A DNA stretch of 18,289 nt from positions 1 to 18,289 of the forward strand of contig JAGSPR010000085.1 of assembly GCA_018262455.1 (NCBI GenBank), written 5' to 3'. Within the stretch, counting starts at the first letter, position 1, and each line of letters starts with the position of its first letter. Source of the DNA: Deltaproteobacteria bacterium (lineage in GTDB: Bacteria > Myxococcota > Polyangia > Haliangiales > Haliangiaceae). The position numbers and the translations under genes are program-made. The notes under the pieces were generated by a model, which had not been told where the DNA came from, did no database searches, and was given only the letters and a program-made list of their open reading frames with translations. Below, piece after piece: positions 7,485-16,491 of the stretch.

Positions 7485-8057
7485 CTACGTCGCGCGCGAG
7501 TCCCACAGCGGCTCGGCCTTGCCGTCCTTCAGCACACACCAACGCCCCCACACGAACAGCGCGTCGGAGAGCCGGTTGAGGTACTGCACCGCCAGCGCGC
7601 CCACCTCCACGCTGGCGGCGAGTTCGACGACGAGCCGCTCGCCGCGCCGGCAGACCGTCCGCGCGAGGTGCATGTACGCTGACGGCCAGCCGCCACCGGG
7701 CAGCACGAACGAGCCCAGCACCGGCAGCTCGTCGTTGACCGCGTCGATGTCGCGCTCGAGCGCGTCGATGTGGCGCTGTTCGATGCGCGGCAGCTTCGCC
7801 CGGGTCTCGGCATCGGCGGTCGCGAGCTCGGTGCCGAGGTTGAACAGCTCGTTCTGAACGCGGCGCAGGATCGGGGTCAGGTGGTCGCCAGCGGCCGAGC
7901 TCGCGAGCGCCTCGACGATGAGGCCGATCGTGGCGTTGAGCTCATCGACCGTGCCGTAGCAGTCGAGGCGGAGCGAGGCCTTGGAGACCCGCTCGCCGCC
8001 GATCAGCGAGGTCTGACCTTGATCTCCACCCCTCGTGTAGACGCGATCGATTCGCAT
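7485..8057 (-). CDS. pduO: Cob(I)yrinic acid a,c-diamide / cob(I)alamin adenosyltransferase, PduO type
   Basis: A 190-aa protein of the PduO/MMAB family, which transfers the adenosyl group of ATP to cob(I)alamin to make adenosylcobalamin, the cofactor of enzymes such as methylmalonyl-CoA mutase. The N-terminal ATP-binding motif [20 protein letters not shown] (residues 7-26) is intact. It is followed by [16 protein letters not shown] (30-45), the FVLPGGG turn (117-123), RTVCRRGER (133-141) and the C-terminal [14 protein letters not shown] (159-172), all in the usual order for trimeric PduO-type enzymes. Length is typical. The ATG at 8057 has no obvious Shine-Dalgarno. The 57-nt gap after the upstream gene holds two adjacent inverted repeats. 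It is probably co-transcribed with the two ORFs upstream on the minus strand. Confidence 0.95.
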   Translation of the reverse strand: MRIDRVYTRGGDQGQTSLIGGERVSKASLRLDCYGTVDELNATIGLIVEALASSAAGDHLTPILRRVQNELFNLGTELATADAETRAKLPRIEQRHIDALERDIDAVNDELPVLGSFVLPGGGWPSAYMHLARTVCRRGERLVVELAASVEVGALAVQYLNRLSDALFVWGRWCVLKDGKAEPLWDSRAT

Positions 8058-8073
8058 GACCGTGACGTACCAT

Positions 8074-8104
8074 GGCCCTTGGGCCGCGGCTTCGCACCGA
8101 AGCC
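8074..8104 (-). promoter_or_regulatory. Two stacked inverted repeats before the adenosyltransferase gene
   Basis: On the minus strand, 8088-8104 is GGCTTCG-GTG-CGAAGCC, a perfect 7-bp stem with a 3-nt loop. Just after it, 8074-8085 is the perfect 12-bp palindrome GGCCCAAGGGCC. Both lie between the stop of the 196-aa gene and the pduO ATG. There is no U-run, and the element is far too small for a cobalamin riboswitch. It may be an RNA-processing or partial-termination element, or an operator. Confidence 0.4.
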
Positions 8105-8114
8105 ACGACCGCGA

Positions 8115-8705
8115 TCAGACCTGGATCGTACCGATGCGATTTGCCGGGTCCTTGCGGGCCTCGAGCGAGAGCACGAAGCGCTCGGTCTGCGTCCACCAGT
8201 CGATCGGCTTGGGCGGCGCCGGTGCATCGCCCATGCCCTCGGTGGCACTGACCTCCGACAGCCAGTGCGTCGCGTAGTCGGCGAAGCCGGTCCACATCAG
8301 GATGCGGTGATCGAGGCTCGAGGTCGTCTCCGGAAGGTGAAGCCGGATCCCCTTCGCACTCGAGACCGAGATGACGAGCGGGATGTTGTAGCTGTCGACC
8401 AGCGGGAACGTCCGGATGTCGTCCGGCAGATCGATGCGTGACGCGCGGCCGCCGTCGAGCGCGTTGCACAGATCCGCGAACACGTAGCTGTGGATCTGAT
8501 CGAGCGTCTCGAAGGCACGGCGGATCAGTGGCCGGATCGGCGAGCTCGAGAACCACACGTCGTCCGCGGACCACCACATCGAGTAAGCGCCCGCCGGGAC
8601 CGATGGCATGGGACGAAACGTCTCGCGGATGAAGCCGAGTGACACGATGTCGCAGTTTGGTCCGCTCGCCGCCGGACGGCCAGTGATCTCCGGGCAATTC
8701 CTCAC
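8115..8705 (-). CDS. Protein of unknown function (196 aa)
   Basis: The open frame extends to 8831, but that part is Arg-rich with no protein-like character. The GTG at 8705 is chosen because it overlaps the stop of a 76-aa ORF (GTGA), a common coupling arrangement; a GTG at 8645 is an alternative. The protein looks soluble, without signal peptide or membrane segment. It contains GAYSMWWSADDVWFSSSPIR, IDLPDDIRTFPLVDSYNIPL and IRLHLPETTSSLDHRIL, and is rich in Trp, Asp and Ser. I do not recognise the family. Its position 57 nt before the adenosyltransferase gene on the same strand suggests co-transcription, but there is no evidence of a role in B12 metabolism. Confidence 0.65.
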   Translation of the reverse strand: MRNCPEITGRPAASGPNCDIVSLGFIRETFRPMPSVPAGAYSMWWSADDVWFSSSPIRPLIRRAFETLDQIHSYVFADLCNALDGGRASRIDLPDDIRTFPLVDSYNIPLVISVSSAKGIRLHLPETTSSLDHRILMWTGFADYATHWLSEVSATEGMGDAPAPPKPIDWWTQTERFVLSLEARKDPANRIGTIQV

Positions 8706-8932
8706 CGCGCGAGGCGATCGACGGCGCGGACTCCGAGCAGAGCGCGCACCCGCGCGCTGGGCGGCGGGTCGGCCTTCGTCTCGCGGGTGACAGCGGAGGG
8801 CCGCAACGTGCAGCGACCGCCGGCGCAACACTCAACTACCTTTGCCACGCAGCGGACGGCCGTGGAAGCTACCGCTCGCCGTAAGGCCGCCCGCCGCCTG
8901 GCGCGCGCGGTGACGCCGCTCAGGACCACCAT
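8702..8932 (-). CDS. Possible small ORF (76 aa), translationally coupled to the next gene
   Basis: The ATG at 8932 opens a 76-aa frame whose TGA overlaps the GTG of the next gene by 4 bases. The product is basic and Val/Ala/Arg-rich, with a cysteine cluster in its middle (VRCVAKVVECCAGGRC). Third-position GC is high but looks lower than in the surrounding confident genes, and no Shine-Dalgarno is visible. The coupled overlap is the main argument for it; chance is a real alternative in such GC-rich DNA. It lies in a 268-bp space that would otherwise hold no gene. Confidence 0.33.
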   Translation of the reverse strand: MVVLSGVTARARRRAALRRAVASTAVRCVAKVVECCAGGRCTLRPSAVTRETKADPPPSARVRALLGVRAVDRLAR

Positions 8933-8973
8933 GTCGACGCGTGGTGGAGCACGTTCGACGTGATCGCTCCGGC

Positions 8974-10035
<1,062 letters not shown>

Positions 10036-10046
10036 GATGGGCCGAA

Positions 10047-10076
10047 CCTATACCCGGTGAGCCGGCCGCAGGTCAC
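10047..10076 (-). promoter_or_regulatory. Candidate sigma-70-type promoter of bioB
   Basis: On the minus strand, GTGACC (10076-10071), an 18-bp spacer and TATAGG (10052-10047) match the -35 and -10 consensus at about 4 of 6 positions each. The -10 ends 11 nt before the bioB ATG, which predicts a very short leader. Confidence 0.35.
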
Positions 10077-10122
10077 GGATTACAGCTGATGATCGGGGGG
10101 GCGTGGCCACCCGACTTCGCGA

Positions 10123-11424
10123 CTACTGCTTGCCGGCGGCAGATCCGGCCGGTACGACCGGTGTGGCCGGAGGAGTGACCTCGACCACGGTTCCCGCGGC
10201 GAGCGAGGGGATCGCGATCTTGAGCACGCGCTCGTTGCCGGTGAGCCCGGTGGCGATGTGGAGCTTCGAGCCGGTATCGCGCTCGATCGTGATCGGCACG
10301 AAGGCGATCTGGTTCTGGGCGTCGACCACCGCGACCCGGAGGCCTTGCGCGTCGTTGTAGAGCGCGGTCGCCGGGATCTCGAGCACGTGGTGCGGCACCG
10401 GCAGCATCAGCTGGACCTGGACGTACATGCCAGGGAGCAGCATGCCGTCGGGGTTCGGGATCCGGACCTCGGCGGTCATCGTGTGGAGCTCGGGGTCGAG
10501 CGAGCCCGACATCCGGGTCACGGTCCCGGTGAACTGCTTGGCGCCGTACTCGCGGACGGTGACCGAGGCGGCGGTGCCCGCGCGCAGGATGGGCGCGATC
10601 GACTGCGGGACGTCGACGTAGATGCGCACCGGATCGATCGCGACGATCGTGAACATCGGCGAGCCCTTGCCCTCGGTGACGAGCGCACCTCGCTCGACCG
10701 TGCGCGACGACACGGTGCCGGCGAAGGGCGCGGTGACCTTCGCGAAGCCGGACAGCTCGCCGAGCCGGCGCACGTTGGCTTCTTGCGAGGCGACGCTCGA
10801 CTGCGCCGCGAGCAGGTTGGCCTCGTCGGTCTGCGCCTGCGCGCGCGTCTGCTCGAGCTGGGACTTCGCCACCAGCTGCTGGTTGGCCAGGGTCTCGTAG
10901 CGGGCGGTGTTCGACTTCGAATAGTCGCGCTGCGCGGTCGCCTGCGTCACGGTGGCGCGTGCCTGCGCGAGCTGCGCGCGGCCCTGCGCGAGCTGCGCTT
11001 CGAGCTCGGGAGTCTCGATCTCGGCGAGCAGCTGGCCCTCCGTCACCTTGTCACCGATGTCGACGAGCCATCGCTTCACGTAGCCCGAGACCCGCGGATA
11101 GACCTTGGTCTCCTCGAGCGGGCGGACCGTCCCCGGCAGCTCGAGCGCGCGATCGGTGGCGAGCACCCCGGGCTTGACGACGTCGACCCGCAGCGTCGTG
11201 TGCGCGGCGATCGTCGGGACCTGCCCCACCGCCTTGCGATGTTGCACGTAACCGAACGTGAACGCGCCCGCGACCACGACGGCCGCGACGATGACGATCC
11301 GCATCCGTGACGACCGCGCGGCCGCCGGCAGCGGGAACCCGAGCTCGTGGTCGGCGGGGTCTCCGGTGGGGTCTCCGGCGGGGTCGACCGGTGGATTGCC
11401 GGGTGGGTTGGATGCCGCGGTCAT
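10123..11424 (-). CDS. RND efflux periplasmic adaptor (membrane fusion protein)
   Basis: A 433-aa adaptor of the HlyD/AcrA family that links an inner-membrane RND pump to an outer-membrane channel. An N-terminal cytoplasmic tail (1-40) is followed by one membrane helix (41-60, MRIVIVAAVVVAGAFTFGYV), so it is anchored by a helix rather than a lipid. The first lipoyl half is at about 103-137 (VYPRVSGYVKRWLVDIGDKV) and an Ala/Gln-rich coiled-coil hairpin at about 138-222. The second lipoyl half follows at about 226-262 (KVTAPFAGTVSSRTVERG), then beta-barrel and membrane-proximal domains. The tail contains three DP(A/T)(G/D) units encoded by 12-bp tandem repeats. The ATG overlaps the pump gene's stop (ATGA at 11421-11424): the pump comes first, then the adaptor, the reverse of the common order. 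Substrate is unknown. Confidence 0.94.
   Translation of the reverse strand: MTAASNPPGNPPVDPAGDPTGDPADHELGFPLPAAARSSRMRIVIVAAVVVAGAFTFGYVQHRKAVGQVPTIAAHTTLRVDVVKPGVLATDRALELPGTVRPLEETKVYPRVSGYVKRWLVDIGDKVTEGQLLAEIETPELEAQLAQGRAQLAQARATVTQATAQRDYSKSNTARYETLANQQLVAKSQLEQTRAQAQTDEANLLAAQSSVASQEANVRRLGELSGFAKVTAPFAGTVSSRTVERGALVTEGKGSPMFTIVAIDPVRIYVDVPQSIAPILRAGTAASVTVREYGAKQFTGTVTRMSGSLDPELHTMTAEVRIPNPDGMLLPGMYVQVQLMLPVPHHVLEIPATALYNDAQGLRVAVVDAQNQIAFVPITIERDTGSKLHIATGLTGNERVLKIAIPSLAAGTVVEVTPPATPVVPAGSAAGKQ
11356..11391 (-). repeat. Three 12-bp tandem repeats within the adaptor gene
   Basis: On the plus strand the units are GGGGTCTCCGGT, GGGGTCTCCGGC and GGGGTCGACCGG. They are in frame and encode DPAG, DPTG and DPAD in the cytoplasmic tail of the adaptor. 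Slippage would change the tail length by four residues without a frameshift. Confidence 0.8.
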
Positions 11425-14400
11425 GCGTCGATCTCCCGGTGGGCCGGTGGACGGCGCCGCAGCAGGCTGTACATCACGGGCACGAAGAATAGCGTGGTCA
11501 CGGTCGCCAGCCCCAGCCCGCCGATCACGGCGCGGCCGAGGGGGGCGTTCTGCTCGCCCCCCTCGCCGACGCCGATCGCCATCGGGATCATGCCGATCAC
11601 CATGGCGAGCGCGGTCATCAAGACCGGCCGCAGCCGCGTCATGCCGGCGGCGAGCGCGGCGTCACGCTGGTTGCGGGTGACCCGCTGCTCGTTGGCGAAC
11701 GACACGACGAGGATGCTGTTCGCGGTGGCGACACCGACACACATGATCGATCCGATCAGCGCCGGCACCGAGAGCGTGGTGCCGCTGAGGAACAAGATCC
11801 ACACGATGCCGGCGAGCGCGCCCGGCAGCGCCATCAGGATGATGAACGGGTCGAGCCACGACTGGAAGTTGACGACGAGCAGCAGGTAGACGAGCAGGAT
11901 CGCGAACACCAGGCCCGACTGCAGCCCGCCGAACGAGCTGTCCATGCTCTCGGCCTGGCCCTTGATCATGACGCGGGTGCCAGGCGGCGCGGTCGCCGAC
12001 AGCTCCGCCACGATCGCGCGGATCTCATCGCTGACCGAGCCGAGATCGGTACCATCGACCCCTAGCTGGACATCGTAGGTACGCGCGGCGTCGTAGTGGG
12101 TGACGTTCGCCGGCCCGAGCGCGCGCTTGATCGTCGCGACGTTGCCAAGCGTCTGGAGCCGGTCGTCGGGCGTCGAGATCGGCGTGGCACGCAGCGCGTC
12201 CAGCGAGTCGATCGCGTACTGCGGCGTCTGCACCGAGACCAGGTACTGCACGCCTCGCTTGTCGAGCCAGAACGTGGGCGCGACCTGCCCGCTCGAGGCC
12301 AGCGACACCAGCACGTCGCTCGCCACGTCGCGCTCGCTGAGCCCGGCCTGCTGGGCCTGCGTGCGATCGATCGAGATCCGCATCTGCGGCACGTTCGTGA
12401 CCTGCGCGAGGTGAACATCGACCGCGCCCGGCACGTGCACCACCCGCGCGGCGAGCTGCTCGGTGAACGCGAGCGTCTTGTCCTCGCTGCCGACCGGACC
12501 TGTGACCTGCAGATCGATCGGCGCGGCGAGCCCGAAGTTCAGGACCTGGGTCGAGATGTCGGGCGCGAGGAAGAAGAACGTGGTGTCGGGCAGGTCGCGC
12601 CGCAGCCGCTCGCGCAGCGCCCGCACGAGCTCGGCGGTCGGTCGGTGTCCCGGTCGCAGCGCGATGAAGATCTGCGCGTCCGCCGACGAGATCAAGGCAC
12701 CCTCGCTGAGCGACAGGTTGATCCCGGAGTACGGCGTGCCCATCACGTCGAGCATGGTCTCGATCTCGCCCTGCGGGATGACCTCGCGGATCGTCTGCTG
12801 GATCGACGCGATCCGCTTCTCGCTCTCCTCGAGCCGCGTCCCCGGCGCGCCGCGGACGTGCAGCTTGATGAGCCCGGCATCGACCGAGGGAAAGAAGTCG
12901 CGACCGACCATCGGCAGCATCGCGAGCGAGACCGCGACGAACACCGCGAACAGCCCGACCACGAACCCGCGGTTGTCGAGCGACCACGCGAGTGCACGGC
13001 CATAGCTGGTGCGGAACCGCGCGAACCCGCGATCGAACGCGGCCGCGAACCGGTTCGGCGCGGCGTGGGCCATCGCCTCGCGCGCGAGCAGGTAGCGCAC
13101 CATCGTCGGCACGAGCGTCCGCGACAGCACGTACGACATCAGCATCGCGAGCACCACGGCGAGCGCCATCGGCACGAACAGCGACTTGGCGGCGCCGGAC
13201 AGGAACACGATCGGGGCGAACACGATGCAGATGCACAGCGTGGAGACCAGGGCCGGGATGGCGATCTGCTGGCCACCATCGATGATCGCGCGGATGAACA
13301 GCGGCAGCGTGGTCTCGCGCGACCTCCTCGAGGTCCCGATCATCCGGTGGATGTTCTCGACCGCGACCGTCGCGTCATCGACGAGGATGCCCACCGCGAG
13401 CGCGTGTCCACCGAGCGTCATGACATTCAGCGTGTAGCCGAGCGCGTGGAGCACGGTAATCGAGAACAGGATCGAGAGCGGGATGCTGACCACGACGGTG
13501 AGCGTCGAGCGCCAGCTGCCGAGGAACAGCAGGATCATGAGCGCGGTCAACGCGCCGGCGATCAGCGCCTCGTTCACCACCCCCTCGATCGAGGCCCGCA
13601 CGAACACGGACTGATCGAACAGCAGCTTGACGGACACCTTGCCGCGCGCCTCCTTCGGCAGGCGGTCGAGCCCGCGCTGGATCGCGGCAGGGACCGCGTC
13701 GGTGATCTCGAGGGTCGACGCGTCCCCGTTCTTCATGATCGACATCAACACCGAGCGCCGTCCCTCGACGTGCACGAGGTTCGTCTGCGGCATGCTGCCA
13801 TCGCGCACGTTCGCCACGTCGCGCAGGTAGATCGTGCTGCCCGCCACGGTCTTGATCGGGATGCCGGCGAGCTCGTCCAGCGTCTCGGGAGACGAGGTGA
13901 GGATGATCGGATACTCGTTGACGCCGAGCTTCGCGGTGCCCGACGGCAGGATCACGTTCTGCTGTCCGAGCGCGACCTGGATGTCTCGTGGCGACAGCCC
14001 GCGGCTATGCAGCCGCGAGGGATCGATGTCGACCATGATCTGGCGCTGCCTGCCGCCGTACGGATACGGGATCTGCGAGCCGGGGATCTTCGTCAGCTCG
14101 GCGCGGATGTAGTTGATGCCGTAATCGAACAGCTGCTGCTCGGACAGCGAGTCGCTCTCGAGCGCGATCTGGATGATCGGCACGCTCGTCGCGCTGTAGC
14201 GCAGGATCAGCGGCGGCACGGCGCCCGGCGGCATCTGCCGCACCGCGGTTTGCGAGACCGCCGTCAGCTGGGCGATCGCCTGGGCGACGTTGGCGCCCGG
14301 CTGCATGTAGATCTTGATGACCGAGACGCCGGTCAGCGTCTGGCTCTCCATGTGGTCGATGTCGCCGACGATCGTCGTCGCGAAGCGCTCGAAGTTGTTG

Positions 14401-14591
14401 ACGATGCGCTTCTCCATCTCCTCGGGCGGGAGCCCGCTGTAGTTCCAGATGACCGAGATCACCGGGATGTCGATCGGCGGGAAGATGTCGGTCGGCGCCT
14501 TGCGGATCGACATCACGCCGCCAAACGCGATGACGAGCGCCATCACCACGAACGTGTAGGGGCGGCGCAGTGCCGTGCGGACAAGCCACAT
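11421..14591 (-). CDS. RND family inner-membrane efflux pump (AcrB/HAE-1-like)
   Basis: A 1056-aa proton-driven pump. The ATG at 14591 (MWLVRTALRRPYTFVVMALV) gives the usual short N-terminus before TM1; the open frame runs to a TTG at 14621, which adds only unlikely residues. After TM1 come APTDIFPPIDIP and GLPPEEMEKRI, a porter region, then TM2-TM6. The proton-relay motif ALAVGILVDDATVAVENIHR puts Asp405 and Asp406 in TM4, matching the paired Asp of AcrB. The second half repeats the fold: DFFPSVDAGLIKLHVRGAPG after TM7, and TM8-TM12 near the end. Length matches the family. The adaptor gene follows with a 4-bp overlap. No TolC-type channel gene is in the window, so the complex would need one from elsewhere. 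Substrates (drug, lipid, secondary metabolite) cannot be deduced. Confidence 0.96.
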   Translation of the reverse strand: MWLVRTALRRPYTFVVMALVIAFGGVMSIRKAPTDIFPPIDIPVISVIWNYSGLPPEEMEKRIVNNFERFATTIVGDIDHMESQTLTGVSVIKIYMQPGANVAQAIAQLTAVSQTAVRQMPPGAVPPLILRYSATSVPIIQIALESDSLSEQQLFDYGINYIRAELTKIPGSQIPYPYGGRQRQIMVDIDPSRLHSRGLSPRDIQVALGQQNVILPSGTAKLGVNEYPIILTSSPETLDELAGIPIKTVAGSTIYLRDVANVRDGSMPQTNLVHVEGRRSVLMSIMKNGDASTLEITDAVPAAIQRGLDRLPKEARGKVSVKLLFDQSVFVRASIEGVVNEALIAGALTALMILLFLGSWRSTLTVVVSIPLSILFSITVLHALGYTLNVMTLGGHALAVGILVDDATVAVENIHRMIGTSRRSRETTLPLFIRAIIDGGQQIAIPALVSTLCICIVFAPIVFLSGAAKSLFVPMALAVVLAMLMSYVLSRTLVPTMVRYLLAREAMAHAAPNRFAAAFDRGFARFRTSYGRALAWSLDNRGFVVGLFAVFVAVSLAMLPMVGRDFFPSVDAGLIKLHVRGAPGTRLEESEKRIASIQQTIREVIPQGEIETMLDVMGTPYSGINLSLSEGALISSADAQIFIALRPGHRPTAELVRALRERLRRDLPDTTFFFLAPDISTQVLNFGLAAPIDLQVTGPVGSEDKTLAFTEQLAARVVHVPGAVDVHLAQVTNVPQMRISIDRTQAQQAGLSERDVASDVLVSLASSGQVAPTFWLDKRGVQYLVSVQTPQYAIDSLDALRATPISTPDDRLQTLGNVATIKRALGPANVTHYDAARTYDVQLGVDGTDLGSVSDEIRAIVAELSATAPPGTRVMIKGQAESMDSSFGGLQSGLVFAILLVYLLLVVNFQSWLDPFIILMALPGALAGIVWILFLSGTTLSVPALIGSIMCVGVATANSILVVSFANEQRVTRNQRDAALAAGMTRLRPVLMTALAMVIGMIPMAIGVGEGGEQNAPLGRAVIGGLGLATVTTLFFVPVMYSLLRRRPPAHREIDA

Positions 14592-14694
14592 CCGGCCGCC
14601 AGTGTGCCTGAGGCCGCACAACTGTCCAGCCGGTCACGCACGTGTCGGAGCCAGGCCGGCTCGTTCACACTTCGTCGCAAAACGCGCGCGCGAG

Positions 14695-15123
14695 CTACGG
14701 CGAGAGCTTCATCAGCTGGTTGATCGTGCGGCCGCTCGGATCGGTCTTGCGGCGGTCCGCGGCGCTGACCAGCACCCCACCCTTGGACCACGCTGCACCG
14801 GTCGTGCTGCCGACCCATTCGAGGCCCGCCTGCTCGGCCGCCTTGGCATCCGCGTCCGACGGGTACACGCACACGATGACATCGACGTTGTTGACCGTGC
14901 CGCTCTGGCAGTCCTTGCCGAACGACACGGTGGCCGGGGTCATCGGAGAAGGCGTGAGGCCCGCCTTCTTCCAGGCCTCGACCAGGGCATCGCGTGCGGT
15001 TCCGCTACCACCGGCACCACCACCGCTGGCGGGCTTGTCATCGGCCTTGCCGCAGCCAAGCCCGGCGATCGCGACGAGCCCGGCGAGCCCGGCGATCATT
15101 GTCAGGAGAATGGGATGACGCAT
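14695..15123 (-). CDS. Small predicted lipoprotein (142 aa), function unknown
   Basis: Residues 1-23 form a hydrophobic signal ending AIAGLG before Cys24, so a lipid anchor is likely, although Gly at -3 is not the usual Leu. A Gly/Ser-rich linker (DDKPASGGGAGGSG) leads to a compact domain (about 42-142) with ALVEAWKKAGLTPS, two cysteines (72 and 85) that could form a disulphide, and VNNVDVIVCVYPSDADAKAAEQAGLEWVG. The alternating strand-helix pattern suggests a small alpha/beta domain, but I do not recognise the family. The ATG lies 9 nt after the stop of the preceding gene, and its Shine-Dalgarno (AAGGT) overlaps that TAA stop, so the two form an operon. Confidence 0.8.
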   Translation of the reverse strand: MRHPILLTMIAGLAGLVAIAGLGCGKADDKPASGGGAGGSGTARDALVEAWKKAGLTPSPMTPATVSFGKDCQSGTVNNVDVIVCVYPSDADAKAAEQAGLEWVGSTTGAAWSKGGVLVSAADRRKTDPSGRTINQLMKLSP

Positions 15124-15132
15124 GATCAGACC

Positions 15133-15879
15133 TTACCGTCGCTTGTGCTTCTTGTGCTTGCCATGGCCGCGACCTTCGCCACCTCCGCCGCCGATGAACA
15201 CGGGGCCCGAGCCGATGCCGATGTCGACGTGCACGCTCGGCATCGGGATCCGGACCTCGGCATCGACGCGGATGCCACCGCTCGGCACGATCACCGCGGC
15301 ACCCGGCCGCTCGACGACCACCGCCGGGCCACCGAGGTCGACGCGCGCGCCGATCCAGCCGATCGGAGCCTCGATCGTGACGACCGGCCGCGTGTACACC
15401 AGGGGTCGATAGACCGCGTTGATGCTGATCATCGCGGGGCGCGCCTCGACGTAGGCGGCCGGCGGCTCGGCGACGTAGAAGTACGCGTCACCCACGATCC
15501 TGAACTCCGGGCCTTCGGGAGGCGCGAAGTAGTGGAAGTGCGGGCCGTCGAGGTAGCAGTACTCGACGTCATCGTTGTCATCGCCCACCACGACGTTGAC
15601 GTGGATCGGGTGGTGGCCCTTGTAGGTGAACTTGGGGCCGTCGTAGCCGTAGGCGACCGGATCTCCCACGAAGTAGTTGGCGCCCGCGTGGTCGCGGTAC
15701 TGGACCTTGTCCGCCCCGAAGACGTGGACGTGGGGCCCTTCGATGTAGCAGATGCCCCCGCCTTCGGACTTCGCGACCGGGTGGATCCCGACGTAGCGAA
15801 CCTGCTTGCGATCGGCGTACGCGGTCGACGACCCGATCACGACCGCCAACACGATGCCCAGGATGGAGATGCTTCGCAT
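15133..15879 (-). CDS. Secreted protein with repeated CYxxGPHxHxF motifs
   Basis: A 248-aa exported protein with a signal peptide of about 22 residues (cleavage AYA|DRK). The N-terminal half carries two versions of one motif: CYIEGPHVHVF (44-54) and CYLDGPHFHYF (108-118). Between them is YKGHHPIHVN (86-95), and a conserved-looking GIHPVAKSEGGG precedes the first. The His pairs next to Cys suggest metal binding or a disulphide-linked beta domain; this is inference. The second half is Pro/Val-rich beta sequence (YVEARPAMISINAVYRPLVY, GGPAVVVERPGAAVIVPSGG) ending in a Gly-rich, strongly basic tail (GHGKHKKHKRR). I recall similar proteins only as unnamed ones in myxobacterial genomes. It heads a two-gene operon with the lipoprotein at 14695. 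Confidence 0.82.
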   Translation of the reverse strand: MRSISILGIVLAVVIGSSTAYADRKQVRYVGIHPVAKSEGGGICYIEGPHVHVFGADKVQYRDHAGANYFVGDPVAYGYDGPKFTYKGHHPIHVNVVVGDDNDDVEYCYLDGPHFHYFAPPEGPEFRIVGDAYFYVAEPPAAYVEARPAMISINAVYRPLVYTRPVVTIEAPIGWIGARVDLGGPAVVVERPGAAVIVPSGGIRVDAEVRIPMPSVHVDIGIGSGPVFIGGGGGEGRGHGKHKKHKRR

Positions 15880-15952
15880 CCCACCATCGTGCGGCCCGGT
15901 GGGGGTATGGATGCAAGCTTCAGGGTGCGTCCGTGTGCGCGTGCCTGTGAGT

Positions 15953-16354
15953 TCAGGGAGTTGCGCGCGGCGCGATCGCGGCCGAGACCCGGAAGATCCG
16001 GACGATCTGATCGAGCTCCGTCGTCAACTTGCCCTGCAGGGTCATCGGCAGCTCGGCCGAGCTGGAATCGAACGGCACCTCGACCACGATCGCTGCCCCG
16101 GCGGGCACTTCGCGCTCCAGCGCGACCTCGCCCTCGGAGATCTTCGCGCGACCGGCCGCGAACACGTACTCGAGCTTGGTCAGGTGCATCGGCCGCTTCG
16201 CAGGGTTCGTGACCTGGACGAACACGACCTCGTGTCGGGGGGCCTCGTGAACACCGATGACCCGGAGCTCGGGCGATCTGGCACCGTGGCAGGCGACGAC
16301 ACCAGCAACCAACGCGACGGTCAGGACCAGGCGAGTGAGGAGGGGGAGAACCAT
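15953..16354 (-). CDS. Lipoprotein with WHy/LEA14-like domain
   Basis: The ATG at 16354 is preferred over a GTG 54 nt upstream because it directly opens a lipoprotein signal (MVLPLLTRLVLTVALVAGVV, then AC) with lipobox VVAC and Cys22. The 133-aa protein then has the pattern of the LEA_2/WHy domain: LRVIGVHEAP, VVFVQVTNPAKRPMHLTKLEYVF, AKISEGEVALEREVPAGAAIVVEVPF, and a final strand pair. In that family the central 'N-P-x-x-x-x-x-x-x-x-Y' strand and the late 'P-A-G' turn are typical, and both are present. Such lipoproteins are often envelope stress or structural proteins of unproven function. It is divergent from the SlyD-like gene across a 137-bp gap. Confidence 0.83.
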   Translation of the reverse strand: MVLPLLTRLVLTVALVAGVVACHGARSPELRVIGVHEAPRHEVVFVQVTNPAKRPMHLTKLEYVFAAGRAKISEGEVALEREVPAGAAIVVEVPFDSSSAELPMTLQGKLTTELDQIVRIFRVSAAIAPRATP

Positions 16355-16454
16355 CGACGGCGAAACGTCATGCGGCCGGCGTGCCAGCGCGCAACCTGTT
16401 GCAAGCACTGGGGGCGAGGCCTAAAACCACACCAACTGTTCACATTCCAGGGCG

Positions 16455-16482
16455 TTGCTGTCGGGGTTTCTGCACGTGTAAC
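16455..16482 (+). promoter_or_regulatory. Candidate promoter of the SlyD-like/GDPD operon
   Basis: TTGCTG (16455-16460), a 16-bp spacer and TGTAAC (16477-16482) loosely match -35 and -10 boxes. The -10 ends 9 nt before the GTG at 16492, and no clear Shine-Dalgarno intervenes, so a leaderless or near-leaderless message is possible. Confidence 0.28.
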
Positions 16483-16491
16483 GTCGCCGCC

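Noticed and set aside
8058..8114. Cobalamin riboswitch upstream of the adenosyltransferase gene
   Set aside because: The spacer is only 57 nt and lacks the B12-box pattern; known cobalamin riboswitches are about 200 nt.
8706..8831. A 42-codon upstream extension of the 196-aa protein
   Set aside because: It is Arg-rich without protein-like pattern, and the GTGA overlap at 8705 offers a better start.
12096..14723. An 875-codon open frame on the plus strand, opposite the RND pump gene
   Set aside because: It is the antisense shadow of a gene with strong GC third-position bias. The translation is Arg/Asp/His/Glu-rich with no domain, while the minus strand encodes an intact RND pump.
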